Source of the DNA: Methanobrevibacter sp.
GTDB lineage: Archaea; Methanobacteriota; Methanobacteria; Methanobacteriales; Methanobacteriaceae
Length of the DNA: 64,000 nucleotides
NCBI GenBank assembly: GCA_017434555.1
Contig: JAFRFB010000007.1
Span: forward strand, 26,570-90,569
Direction of reading: 5' to 3'
In this document: positions 53,974 through 60,796 of the stretch, piece after piece
Numbering within the stretch: position 1 is the first letter of the stretch
Layout of the letters: each line of letters starts with the position of its first letter
The notes under the pieces: generated by a model
The model's database searches: none
What the model was told of the DNA's origin: nothing
What the model saw: the letters and a program-made list of their open reading frames with translations, nothing else
Made by a program: the position numbers and the translations under genes

Positions 53974-54287
53974 TCTACCTCACCATCAATTTTAACATCA
54001 CCTGCAATCTCATTAACTAACCGGTAATGCATTTTATAAAATTTATCTAACAATTCAAATGCACCCTCTCTTTCACATGCTTCAGCAGTTCCAGAACAAA
54101 TACTTTTATCCCATTTTTGCTGGCAATGTGTTCCTATGTTAAATAGTTCGCCCGCACAATGTTGTAGTTGGTTTAATTGTTCCTGGGTAATAGTATAACC
54201 AAATACTTTATCTAAAGCTTCTTTTGCTGCTTTTTCTCCAAGGTTTTTATTCCTGTTTTGTTCAAGTAACTCTTCCATTATAGTCAT
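53970..54287 (-). CDS. Unknown viral protein of 105 residues
   Basis: The helical protein contains CAGELFNIGTHCQQKWDKSICSGTAEACEREG, with four cysteines at residues about 44-70. The start at 54287 overlaps the previous gene's stop (ATGA) with GGTGAT upstream. No family is recognised; a metal-binding or disulfide-bearing role is possible. Confidence 0.55.
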   Translation of the reverse strand: MTIMEELLEQNRNKNLGEKAAKEALDKVFGYTITQEQLNQLQHCAGELFNIGTHCQQKWDKSICSGTAEACEREGAFELLDKFYKMHYRLVNEIAGDVKIDGEVE

Positions 54288-54578
54288 TCATTCATCACCA
54301 TTTAAACTTGTTTTTGTACATGTTCTTGCCCTTGTTGGCATTTCTTCAGCAGCTAAAATCTCCCATTTCATTTCATCCCAAACAGTCTCCACATAATCTT
54401 TTGTGAATACCATAATCTCAGATGTATGCGTTTCAATTCCTTCATCTGGATCAACATCTTGTGGATGAGCAACACAATCGATAAAATGATACGTGTCTTC
54501 CCAGTCTGCAACTGTTACCATCATATCATCAGGGTATGGTTCTAATGCTTTTTTTAATTCACCAACTGTTTTAATCAT
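54288..54578 (-). CDS. Unknown acidic viral protein of 96 residues
   Basis: It begins MIKTVGELKKALEPYPDDMMVTVAD, a pattern found in many small phage proteins of unknown role, and continues acidic with several Trp and Cys. It overlaps the upstream zinc-ribbon gene by 8 bases. Function is unknown. Confidence 0.55.
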   Translation of the reverse strand: MIKTVGELKKALEPYPDDMMVTVADWEDTYHFIDCVAHPQDVDPDEGIETHTSEIMVFTKDYVETVWDEMKWEILAAEEMPTRARTCTKTSLNGDE

Positions 54579-54771
54579 TTCTTTTCACCACTTTTTTATT
54601 ACATTTTGGACAAATCTGAAACTCCTGCAAACATCTAAAAAACACAGGTTCATAAAACCAATAATTACTAAGCTTTGCACCACAAAAAGGACATCTGGGT
54701 CTAACAGCTTCCCTTATTTTTTCAGCAAACCACTTATTGATTTCTTCTAATCGTTTATCAGATTCATTCAT
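54571..54771 (-). CDS. Zinc-ribbon protein of 66 residues
   Basis: A helical start (residues 1-25) precedes CPFCGAKLSNYW and CPKCNKKV, two CxxC knuckles 24 residues apart, plus a lone Cys between. It is a typical zinc ribbon, perhaps a nucleic-acid or protein adaptor. It is one of at least four such small proteins in this viral gene run. Confidence 0.6.
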   Translation of the reverse strand: MNESDKRLEEINKWFAEKIREAVRPRCPFCGAKLSNYWFYEPVFFRCLQEFQICPKCNKKVVKRND

Positions 54772-54788
54772 TCAACATCCACCTTACT

Positions 54789-55031
54789 TTAAAACTTTAA
54801 AATTTCATTAAGAGAAATTATCAACTTATCCTTAATAAGTTTAGGATTATACCCCCTTAATCTACGTAGTAGAATCTTTTTTTGGTCATCTGTTGCTTTA
54901 CTAACATTCAACAGAGCCCCACCATTTGCATTAATGTACCATCCATCAGAGAAATTATCTTCAAGAACATCCTGTGCAGTTGATTCTAAAAAGTCTATTT
55001 CATCACAGAGTAACTCTACAGTAATCGGCAT
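54789..55031 (-). CDS. Unknown viral protein of 80 residues
   Basis: A helical acidic-then-basic protein (CDEIDFLESTAQDVLEDNFSDG..., KKILLRRLRGYNPKL). It overlaps the upstream gene by 16 bases in the same direction, as usual in this compact run. No motif is recognised. Confidence 0.5.
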   Translation of the reverse strand: MPITVELLCDEIDFLESTAQDVLEDNFSDGWYINANGGALLNVSKATDDQKKILLRRLRGYNPKLIKDKLIISLNEILKF

Positions 55032-55216
55032 TGTTTATCCTCCACCATTTTAGTAGTTATTTCAAAGCCCCTAGGTAAAACAATAGAACAAGGATGTTTT
55101 TGTCTTATAGCTTCGTTTAATTCATCCATCATATCCATCATGCGTTCGTTTAAGTGTATCCCATCTGGATCTTCAACTCGAATTATTAACTCAAAATGGC
55201 AATTATATAAACTCAT
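55016..55216 (-). CDS. Unknown viral protein of 66 residues
   Basis: A mixed alpha/beta protein with strand FELIIRVEDPDG and helix MMDMMDELNEAIRQ. It overlaps both neighbours by a few bases. No family is recognised. Confidence 0.5.
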   Translation of the reverse strand: MSLYNCHFELIIRVEDPDGIHLNERMMDMMDELNEAIRQKHPCSIVLPRGFEITTKMVEDKQCRLL

Positions 55217-55317
55217 TCCACATCACACTCCGTATTTTCATGATACTGCACTAAACATTCAAAACACTCATTGCAATAACCCTCACCAAGAACACACCAA
55301 TTAAAATCATTTTCCAT
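55213..55317 (-). CDS. 34-residue acidic Cys-rich micro-protein
   Basis: AGGAGG precedes ATG 55317. The peptide is MENDFNWCVLGEGYCNECFECLVQY and a short acidic end with one more Cys: five cysteines with CNECFEC spacing, suggesting metal binding. The start lies inside the end of the previous gene; a longer frame from 55422 is less likely because it overlaps that gene fully. Confidence 0.5.
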   Translation of the reverse strand: MENDFNWCVLGEGYCNECFECLVQYHENTECDVE

Positions 55318-55708
55318 CTGGATCCTCCTCCTTATTTTTATTATACTCTTCCTGCAATCCTTCCATGAATTCCAGGAATGATTCATTATCTGGAAAAATA
55401 TAAACTCCACTATTATTTTCATTCATTTTTTCACCACTTATTTTAGTTTTTTCATGAAGCCATGGTATAATATCTTCAAAAGTATAACCTTTATCCAATA
55501 AAAAGCCTTCAATCAAATAAGTTAATTTCTTCATTTGCTCATTTTCTTTTTGAAGTTTGGATAATGCTTTACCTCTTTCCCTTGCTTTTATATCAAGATT
55601 ATTCATTATCATAATAATATCATTCCATTCCGACCATAACAACCTTTTTTCTTTATACTGGTCATAAAAACCATAATCTCCACCAATAAATCTATCTTTT
55701 TCTGTCAT
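55307..55708 (-). CDS. Unknown coiled-coil viral protein of 133 residues
   Basis: A charged helical protein with a coiled-coil-like stretch (residues about 40-65: ARERGKALSKLQKENEQMKK) and acidic C-terminus (EEYNKNKEEDPDGK). Early viral operon position; no family is recognised. Confidence 0.55.
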   Translation of the reverse strand: MTEKDRFIGGDYGFYDQYKEKRLLWSEWNDIIMIMNNLDIKARERGKALSKLQKENEQMKKLTYLIEGFLLDKGYTFEDIIPWLHEKTKISGEKMNENNSGVYIFPDNESFLEFMEGLQEEYNKNKEEDPDGK

Positions 55709-55711
55709 TTT

Positions 55712-55924
55712 CTACACCCTGTAACCTTGCTTTTTAGCATATTCAACAACATCACGACTCCACTTCTGATTAGACACAGAGTAATTCTCAGAAGAAAACA
55801 AACCTGCTTTAAGAAATGCTTTATTAAAACTTAAACCCTCATCAAGGAAAGGTTTAATCTGTAGGAATAATTGTCTTGTTTCTTCTAACCGTTCACTAGT
55901 GGACTGACTAATAACAGTAATCAT
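55712..55924 (-). CDS. Unknown viral protein of 70 residues
   Basis: It starts MITVISQSTSERLEETRQLFLQIKPFLDEGLSFNKAFLKAG, which resembles a helix-turn-helix-like arrangement (LSFNKAFLKAGLFSS). DNA binding is possible but unproven. It lies 3 bases before the next gene. Confidence 0.5.
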   Translation of the reverse strand: MITVISQSTSERLEETRQLFLQIKPFLDEGLSFNKAFLKAGLFSSENYSVSNQKWSRDVVEYAKKQGYRV

Positions 55925-55927
55925 ATT

Positions 55928-56194
55928 TTAGTACCCCACTTCAATTACTTCCCTGACCTTAGCTGAAGCATAAACAATATCATCTCCAGCATAATCTTCA
56001 TTCAAAATTTCTACATTGACACGGGCGCAGCGTGGTATATCATTCATGAAACAACCACACATACAATCATATTCTTTTTCAGATGTTGTTAGGAAGATTA
56101 CATCTCCTGGTTTTAGTTGTTGTATGTTTTCTGCCCAGACAGTGTATTCACCATCCGTGAATGTTTTTTCGTTGAAATCGTCTAATGTACACAT
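55928..56194 (-). CDS. ASCH/PUA-like small beta protein (tentative)
   Basis: The 88-residue protein includes TVWAENIQQLKPGDVIFLTTSEKEYDCMCG and VEILNEDYAGDDIVYASAKVREVIEV, an arrangement of strands with KPGD typical of PUA/ASCH-like barrels, which bind RNA or nucleotides. Three close cysteines (CMCGC) are unusual. It is the first gene after the AT-rich array region at 56195-56444. Confidence 0.45.
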   Translation of the reverse strand: MCTLDDFNEKTFTDGEYTVWAENIQQLKPGDVIFLTTSEKEYDCMCGCFMNDIPRCARVNVEILNEDYAGDDIVYASAKVREVIEVGY

Positions 56195-56316
56195 GTTTTT
56201 TCACCCTTTAACCAAAATATTAACATTGTTATATTTTATCATTGTTTGATAAAGTAATAATAAATAAATAATAAATAATAATAATTTTCTCTCTAAAAAA
56301 ACGAATAATAAGTCAA

Positions 56317-56442
56317 GTATGTATTTGTATGTATAATACAGATAAATACATACTCTACTTACGGGAGCCCCGTGAGTTACACTTGAAACACTTGCACTGT
56401 TTCTTAATGCAACAATATCACATAATACATACTTATACATAC
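56317..56442. repeat. GTATGTAT/ATACATAC repeat array with GC-rich hairpin (origin or operator candidate)
   Basis: GTAT-GTAT-TT-GTAT-GTAT (56317-56334) is mirrored by ATAC-ATAC-TT-ATAC-ATAC (56425-56442), and an extra ATACATAC lies at 56346-56353. Between them ACTTACGGG/CCCGTGAGT (56357-56377) forms a 9-bp hairpin, remarkably GC-rich here. Iterons next to a gene for a ribbon-helix-helix protein suggest a replication origin or autoregulatory operator. No gene is found in the surrounding 56195-56444. Confidence 0.6.
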
Positions 56443-56444
56443 AA

Positions 56445-56846
56445 CTATGCAAAATTGACAAAAGCAACATCCTCCTGCTCCAAAATATTCTTAATCTTAC
56501 TAAAAGAAACTTTCTTCTTTTTACACTCACGCTCCAACATATTTAAACCCAACACGCCTTTACGCTCATAAATGTTCCTGGCCCAGGATAAAACCTCCTT
56601 AATATTAGAAGCATCACCTTCCAAAGCAGAACGTTTCTTACGAATATCACACAACTTATCCTCCTTAATCTCCAATTCATCATGTAATTTCGCAATCTCC
56701 TTCATAAGCTTAGACTCTTCCGTTTCAGCATGCAAATCAATACTCAACAACTCATTCATCCTACCACTAAAGTTAGGATAACTGATTTTAGCCAAATCGA
56801 CTAAATCAGTATCCAAAGTGAGAGTAACTTTAGTTTTATTACTCAT
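56445..56846 (-). CDS. Ribbon-helix-helix-like DNA-binding protein with coiled-coil tail
   Basis: The 133-residue protein begins MSNKTKVTLTLDTDLVDLAKI, a beta strand plus helix like the ribbon-helix-helix fold, followed by YPNFSGRMNELLSI. A long charged coiled coil (residues about 40-85) and a Lys-rich C-terminus follow. It ends beside the GTAT/ATAC array, which it may bind. It could be a replication initiator, regulator or segregation protein. Confidence 0.6.
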   Translation of the reverse strand: MSNKTKVTLTLDTDLVDLAKISYPNFSGRMNELLSIDLHAETEESKLMKEIAKLHDELEIKEDKLCDIRKKRSALEGDASNIKEVLSWARNIYERKGVLGLNMLERECKKKKVSFSKIKNILEQEDVAFVNFA

Positions 56847-57202
56847 TCATCCCACCTCACAGAAGATAACAATCTAATACCTATACTAAATTCATCATCA
56901 TTAAAAGTAGGATCCATATCATACCAAATATAATCATTAAACATAGCTTCATGACCATTCTCAAAAATACCTTTGAAAATATCTACAACTTCATCTAATG
57001 AATCATAAGGCATTTGCTGCCAATTCTCAAAATTAATATAAATTGTTCCATCACAGGCAGCATCATATTCAATGTCCCTAATATTATAAAAAAGGGTTTT
57101 AGGTAACTCTTTAAGAACATTACCTAAAAGATTTTTATAAGCTTCTTGGAATTTAAAGAAATGATTATAAACCGATTTAATATCTTCACTAGTAACTACC
57201 AT
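56843..57202 (-). CDS. Unknown acidic viral protein of 119 residues
   Basis: An Asp/Tyr/Trp-rich protein with an N-terminal helical half and DAACDGTIYINFENWQQ middle. It overlaps its neighbours by 4 and 14 bases, so it is part of the early operon. Function is unknown. Confidence 0.55.
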   Translation of the reverse strand: MVVTSEDIKSVYNHFFKFQEAYKNLLGNVLKELPKTLFYNIRDIEYDAACDGTIYINFENWQQMPYDSLDEVVDIFKGIFENGHEAMFNDYIWYDMDPTFNDDEFSIGIRLLSSVRWDE

Positions 57203-57506
57203 TTTTTACAGCCTCCTCAACTAAAGTATGACTAGTAGCACTTTCACCATTCACAACAATATCACTTTTTGGATCATCAAACCAAAGCTTATCATGCAAT
57301 AACAAACCATGCTCCATGACATAATTTTTACATGCAGCTATGTGCTTACAGTAAGCATGCCTAAACAGATGATGTGGGCAATCACATATCCATCCTTTGT
57401 AAATATTCCAATCCACATTATATTCACCTGTTTCACCCTGCACCAGGAAAGATAAACCAAATCTATAACGACTTACTGATAAAATATGAATATTGGAGGA
57501 ACTCAT
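57189..57506 (-). CDS. SWIM zinc-finger protein
   Basis: The 105-residue protein carries CDCPHHLFRHAYCKHIAAC, a CxC...CxH pattern of SWIM fingers, at residues about 42-60. SWIM domains bind DNA or recombination partners such as Rad51 paralogues. It is encoded directly downstream of the ERF recombinase with 4 bases of overlap, so a shared role in recombination is plausible. The ATG at 57506 has GGAGG upstream. Confidence 0.75.
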   Translation of the reverse strand: MSSSNIHILSVSRYRFGLSFLVQGETGEYNVDWNIYKGWICDCPHHLFRHAYCKHIAACKNYVMEHGLLLHDKLWFDDPKSDIVVNGESATSHTLVEEAVKNGSY

Positions 57507-58126
57507 TTTGAAAGCCTCCAAGTAGTTTTAACATATCTTGCAATTTCATCTCTTTCCGTTTGATTAAACGTACCATTCTTGAAAATATGTTTTCTGATAG
57601 CAGAAATCGTTATTTCAGAATCATTTAATCCTTTAACAGTACGCAATTCTTTTAAAGCATCCTCATATAACTGTGGAATATCCACATTCACTGTTTCAGA
57701 TGGTTCTTTTTTAGTGTTTTTCTTGTGTGCTGAGCTAGCATCATTATTTTTTTGTGGTGGTAAACCATCCTTTGTATCATCAGGGTCAAAAGATTCAGCA
57801 ATAACCTGAAAAGTATCCATTAACAAATACCTTTTCATATAAGTAATATTCCCACCTTCAACTTTCATATCTTTACTGAGTTCTGGTAAACGGACATGAG
57901 GTGCTGGAGATAATACATCTTTGGTTTCACGGTCAATGATTTTCAATATTAAATGAGTTTCATTAGCAGTGAAATAATAGAATAAACCATGTTTATAACA
58001 TTTAGGAAGTATTTTACAGGTTAACTCTTCCAAACCCATATATTCCCCATGATACCCTCTTTTTGTTTTGAATTCCTCATCCAATAATTCCATTTGAACA
58101 TCAGCGATTTTATCATATATACTCAT
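57503..58126 (-). CDS. ERF-family single-strand annealing protein
   Basis: A 207-residue protein starting MSIYDKIADVQMELLD with the ERF signature YMGLEELTCKILPKCYKHGLFYYFT and a GGNITYMKRYLLMDTFQVIAESFDPDD segment, then a disordered Lys/Ser-rich linker and a helical C-terminus. ERF proteins anneal complementary strands in phage recombination and replication. GAGGAGTGATG supports the start at 58126; a longer frame to 58204 is not needed and overlaps another gene. Confidence 0.85.
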   Translation of the reverse strand: MSIYDKIADVQMELLDEEFKTKRGYHGEYMGLEELTCKILPKCYKHGLFYYFTANETHLILKIIDRETKDVLSPAPHVRLPELSKDMKVEGGNITYMKRYLLMDTFQVIAESFDPDDTKDGLPPQKNNDASSAHKKNTKKEPSETVNVDIPQLYEDALKELRTVKGLNDSEITISAIRKHIFKNGTFNQTERDEIARYVKTTWRLSK

Positions 58127-58133
58127 AAAATCA

Positions 58134-58268
58134 TCACTCCTCTTGATTTGGGCATCCTTCACTAGTGTAATGTTTACAGTTGCCCCGGTGTTCACATTCA
58201 CCACATGGACTGTGGAGTATATCCCATTCTAAAGAATGATATTCAACGTACCTGTCACGATAACTCAT
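58134..58268 (-). CDS. 44-residue Cys-rich micro-protein
   Basis: The frame reads MSYRDRYVEYHSLEWDILHS, then CGECEHRGNCKHYTSEGC and an acidic end: four or more cysteines with His, suggesting a zinc-binding knuckle. The pattern ends with NQEE just before the ERF ribosome site. It lies in the same operon order as ERF and SWIM. Function is unknown. Confidence 0.55.
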   Translation of the reverse strand: MSYRDRYVEYHSLEWDILHSPCGECEHRGNCKHYTSEGCPNQEE

Positions 58269-58272
58269 CAAT

Positions 58273-58545
58273 TTAGACACCTCCATAGAATAAAACAATC
58301 TGGTCTAAGTGTTCATACACATTGGATTCTGTGGATAAGACATGTAAGTGTCCATTAGCAAATGCATAACCCATCATGAATAATAGTATGATAATGCAGA
58401 TTGAGATTATTAATAATCCTATTGCTGCATTATTACCAATCCATAAGTCTTTTAACTCATCATATATTGTCCAAGCACGATGAGTAGGCTCAGCAGGAGT
58501 TAATGGATATTTAGCCTGTTTTATTTTTTTATGGAAGATGTTCAT
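58273..58545 (-). CDS. Single-pass membrane protein of 90 residues
   Basis: A cytoplasmic basic N-terminus, one strong transmembrane helix (residues about 41-61: AIGLLIISICIIILLFMMGY) and a short outer tail. It might affect superinfection or membrane attachment of replication; function is unknown. It is coupled to the upstream gene (ATGAT overlap). Confidence 0.55.
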   Translation of the reverse strand: MNIFHKKIKQAKYPLTPAEPTHRAWTIYDELKDLWIGNNAAIGLLIISICIIILLFMMGYAFANGHLHVLSTESNVYEHLDQIVLFYGGV

Positions 58546-58982
58546 TAATGATCATCTCCCACAATTACGATTTCATTTCGTAGTTTACGTGCTAGTACTC
58601 TGAAATTATTGTCATCAATGACTATTAAATCAAAGCTTTTATGTGTCCAATGACCCCAGATATTAAGAAACCTTGCATCTTTGAGAGTATATTGTATACC
58701 TGTTAAATTTAGTATTTCACTAATGAATTCAGTGTCTTTTTTAGGTATTTCAAGTCCCCATTCGCCATGGAGTTCTATACTGTTGACTTGTGTGTTTAAT
58801 CCTTTAAGGAATACACTTGCAACGTAATTTCTTACGTTATGGATAGGTTCGTCATCGAATATTTCCCGTGAATCTACATCATCCATGAAGGTTAAGGCAT
58901 AATCCATTATCTCCTCTTCAGGAGATAATATTGGGCTGCATTCCATTTCTGGAGAGATTGTTGTATAAAGGCTATTGTTCAT
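58545..58982 (-). CDS. Unknown early viral protein of 145 residues
   Basis: An acidic protein with alpha/beta pattern; C-terminal strands SFDLIVIDDNNFRVLARKL and NEIVIVGDD. It starts at an ATGA overlap with the first gene of the early operon. No motif is recognised. Confidence 0.55.
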   Translation of the reverse strand: MNNSLYTTISPEMECSPILSPEEEIMDYALTFMDDVDSREIFDDEPIHNVRNYVASVFLKGLNTQVNSIELHGEWGLEIPKKDTEFISEILNLTGIQYTLKDARFLNIWGHWTHKSFDLIVIDDNNFRVLARKLRNEIVIVGDDH

Positions 58983-59107
58983 TCTGGGTCAACTCCTTTG
59001 AGTTCGTGGAGTTTGACGTATCCAAGGTAGAGCGTGTCTACAGCTTCTTGGGTTAACTCAGAACGGTTAACTTTTATTTTGTTTAAATATTCATCAAACT
59101 TTGTCAT
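58979..59107 (-). CDS. 42-residue first protein of the early leftward operon
   Basis: A small charged helical protein (MTKFDEYLNKIKVNRSEL...). It lies immediately downstream of the divergent control region with AbrB-like gene and palindromes, and overlaps the next gene by ATGA. No ribosome site stronger than GTGAT is visible. Early position suggests a regulatory micro-protein; this is inference. Confidence 0.5.
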   Translation of the reverse strand: MTKFDEYLNKIKVNRSELTQEAVDTLYLGYVKLHELKGVDPE

Positions 59108-59129
59108 TTAAATCACTGCCCTAGAACTT

Positions 59130-59151
59130 CTTTAAAGCTGCCACTTTAAAG
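59130..59151. promoter_or_regulatory. Hairpin with CTGCCA loop in the early leader
   Basis: CTTTAAAG (59130-59137), loop CTGCCA, CTTTAAAG (59144-59151). AGAAC/GTTCT (59023-type outer arms at about 59123-59127 and 59155-59159) extend it. It sits about 23 bases before the early operon start on the minus strand. A second hairpin with the same AAGCTGCCACTT core is at 59668-59683. Confidence 0.45.
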
Positions 59152-59191
59152 TAGGTTCTTTGTAATTATTATTATGGCGGAACTAATATAT

Positions 59192-59247
59192 AAAGGTTAT
59201 TATAATAACCTTTTATAAGTATTATAAAAGGTATATTTATATACCTT
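59192..59247. promoter_or_regulatory. Ladder of three overlapping palindromes between early operon and abrB-like gene
   Basis: A perfect 22-bp palindrome (59192-59213) overlaps CCTTTTATAA-GTA-TTATAAAAGG (59209-59231), which overlaps AAGGTATA-TTTA-TATACCTT (59228-59247). AAGG/CCTT half-sites alternate at 59193, 59209, 59228 and 59244. TATA-like boxes lie inside. This is the natural place for the lysis-lysogeny control switch, and a dimeric repressor would bind cooperatively. Confidence 0.65.
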
Positions 59248-59289
59248 AAAGAAGATAATATATAATATATTAAAAACAAATAAGGAGGT

Positions 59290-59460
59290 ATGCCTATTTT
59301 AGAATATAACACAAAACTAAGTAAAGGAGGACCTAATTCAATTAGGTCTGTAGTGCCACAGGAAATATTAAAACTATTAGAATTAGAACAGGGAGATTCC
59401 TTACATTGGGTAGTAAACATTGATGAAAAAGTAACCGTAACTGTTGAAAAACTAGAATAA
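59290..59460 (+). CDS. AbrB/SpoVT-type regulator, the only rightward viral gene
   Basis: A 56-residue protein starting MPILEYNTKLSKGG with SIRSVVPQEILKLLELEQGDSL, the swapped-hairpin AbrB/MazE DNA-binding fold, and a C-terminal strand VTVTVEKLE. AAGGAGG lies just before the ATG. It faces away from the early operon across the palindrome ladder, so it may repress early genes in the provirus, like a cI-type repressor; the fold is normal for archaeal regulators. No toxin partner follows. Confidence 0.8.
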   Translation: MPILEYNTKLSKGGPNSIRSVVPQEILKLLELEQGDSLHWVVNIDEKVTVTVEKLE

Positions 59461-59711
59461 TCTTTTTTTATTATTTTTTTAAAACTAAAAATACTCTTTT
59501 TAAATATAGCATTCGCTAATGTATGGTATGGTACGACCTCTCCCTGAGGACTATTTAAATAACCAATAGTTAGTTTTAAATAGTTTTTATTCCTAATATT
59601 AAAATAGGTTACGAAAATTTAGATCACTGTCCGTGAATACTATTTTTTATGTAACCGCATGTGGGTGAGAAGCTGCCACTTCTACGACCCCACATTATGA
59701 TTACACATTAC
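59461..59711. other. Non-coding structured region between convergent viral genes
   Basis: A stretch of about 250 bases without a gene. GGTTAC (59607) and GTAACC (59651) can close a 38-base segment. ATGTGGG (59659-59665) and CCCACAT (59689-59695) form a stem with an inner AGAAG-CTGCCA-CTTCT hairpin (59668-59683). It lies where the rightward AbrB gene and leftward genes meet, so it may end transcription or hold a small RNA. Confidence 0.5.
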
Positions 59712-59981
59712 TTATTTTAAGTTCATTCCAGCGAAAAAATATTTATCCAATATCTTTTCAGCTTTTTTATCAGTTTCCCTCCAAGTAATAGAAGTATTAC
59801 CCTTATCGTTTTCTTTAGAGTATAATAAATGACTAATAAACTCTAATGGATTTAAAACCAAATCATCACAATGCCTCTTAAATCCATTTATATTTAGGAA
59901 TGTTTTCTTATGTTTTAAACATTCAGCAGTATTCCCATCAATTATATTGAAGAAAACGCAATTATAATGTCTGTAAGTCAT
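59712..59981 (-). CDS. Unknown viral protein of 89 residues with Cys/His pattern
   Basis: An N-terminal CVFFNIIDGNTAECLKHKKTF and a later FKRHCDDLV, so three Cys plus His residues could bind a metal. A Lys-rich helical second half follows. No family is recognised. It follows a 50-residue gene in the same direction. Confidence 0.5.
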   Translation of the reverse strand: MTYRHYNCVFFNIIDGNTAECLKHKKTFLNINGFKRHCDDLVLNPLEFISHLLYSKENDKGNTSITWRETDKKAEKILDKYFFAGMNLK

Positions 59982-59984
59982 ATT

Positions 59985-60137
59985 TTAATCACCAGGATTA
60001 CACTCTTCCATATAAGCTTCTAAAAAAACAGTGCAATGATCTGTGGAGACTATTCTTAAACTAAATACTTCGCCTCCACTAAGTAAAATATTTACATTAT
60101 CATCAAACTTTTTCAAATCTTTTACTGTAATCGTCAT
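59985..60137 (-). CDS. 50-residue unknown micro-protein
   Basis: The frame MTITVKDLKKFDDNVNILLS continues with a beta-rich GGEVFSLRIVSTDHCTVFLEAY and acidic end. GGAG lies 7 bases upstream. It precedes the 89-residue gene closely, supporting translation. No family is recognised. Confidence 0.5.
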   Translation of the reverse strand: MTITVKDLKKFDDNVNILLSGGEVFSLRIVSTDHCTVFLEAYMEECNPGD

Positions 60138-60364
60138 ATGGTACTCCTTTTTGTATAGTATTTATTTTATCTGATAATGTTTATAAATATTTCTATTCAT
60201 TAAATAATGAATCAAATAACCTTTTGTTTAATAAAATAAATAAATAAATAGTTATTTGTTCAACACTAAAAAATGAAACACAATGTGTTTTGAAAATCAG
60301 TGTTCAACAAAAAAAATAAACTACTAAACAATAACACAAAACCACAAAAAAAGAAAAAATAAAA
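60138..60364. other. Intergenic region with nested inverted repeats
   Basis: TTTGTTCAACACT (60255-60267) pairs with AGTGTTCAACAAA (60299-60311) with one mismatch, and inside lies AAACACA-A-TGTGTTT (60276-60290). Together they can form a large cruciform or RNA hairpin. AT-rich promoter-like sequence lies on the left. No gene is seen in these 227 bases. Confidence 0.5.
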
Positions 60365-60778
60365 TTAAAAAGTTAACTTCGTAAAAATTAATTCCATACT
60401 TTCCATAGCATCTGATAATTCATCTGGAGAGATATCCATTAATGGATCATAATCTGCTTTTTTTCTTAAATTAAATAAATCAAATAATTCAGAACTAATA
60501 GTTTCTAAACCTTTTTCTTTAAGTGCTAACCTTACTTGTTTATGTTCAGTAATATATTCCTCATCATCATCAAATTCAAAGGGTTTCTTTAATTTAAATT
60601 TACATTGGTCTTCTAACCAAAACAATGCCCACAAATAGGAACTATAATAACATCTGTTTATAATAGTACTATACAAACATCTGACTCCACAAGAGGATGG
60701 AACTAATTTATCTTTATTATGATGTATAAACCTAGTAAAAGTGTATAAATCATATTGAGGGGATTTTTTAATATTCAT
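60365..60778 (-). CDS. HEPN-like protein next to the integrase cassette
   Basis: The 137-residue all-helical protein has INRCYYSSYLWALFWLED in the first third and LRKKADYDP near residue 110, matching the paired helices of HEPN domains (NRAYYAMFYAA... and LRQEADYD). The classic catalytic R-x4-6-H is not clearly present, so activity is uncertain. GGGAGG supports the start at 60778. HEPN proteins act as RNases in toxin-antitoxin and abortive systems; here it may serve superinfection exclusion. Confidence 0.6.
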   Translation of the reverse strand: MNIKKSPQYDLYTFTRFIHHNKDKLVPSSCGVRCLYSTIINRCYYSSYLWALFWLEDQCKFKLKKPFEFDDDEEYITEHKQVRLALKEKGLETISSELFDLFNLRKKADYDPLMDISPDELSDAMESMELIFTKLTF

Positions 60779-60796
60779 AAATGTCCCTCCCAAATG

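Noticed and set aside
56201..56530. 109-residue leftward frame overlapping the repeat array
   Set aside because: It overlaps the well-supported ribbon-helix-helix gene, has odd Cys/Leu-rich composition and is explained by the repeats.
19601..56587. Shared 15-mer around ATGTTCCTGGCCC at 19601 and near 56571
   Set aside because: One copy lies in the coding part of the ribbon-helix-helix gene and a match of this length is about what chance gives in 64 kb.
59172..59420. 82-residue minus-strand frame opposite the AbrB-like gene
   Set aside because: The plus-strand frame has a perfect AAGGAGG site and a recognisable fold; the other is its shadow.
43588..59536. Inverted copies of GGTATGGTACGAC in two intergenic regions
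   Set aside because: 13-base matches are expected by chance and no structure or gene context links them.
59659..59695. Kink-turn / box C/D RNA
   Set aside because: TGA and GA elements are near a stem, but tandem G-A pairs do not line up next to the 3-base bulge.
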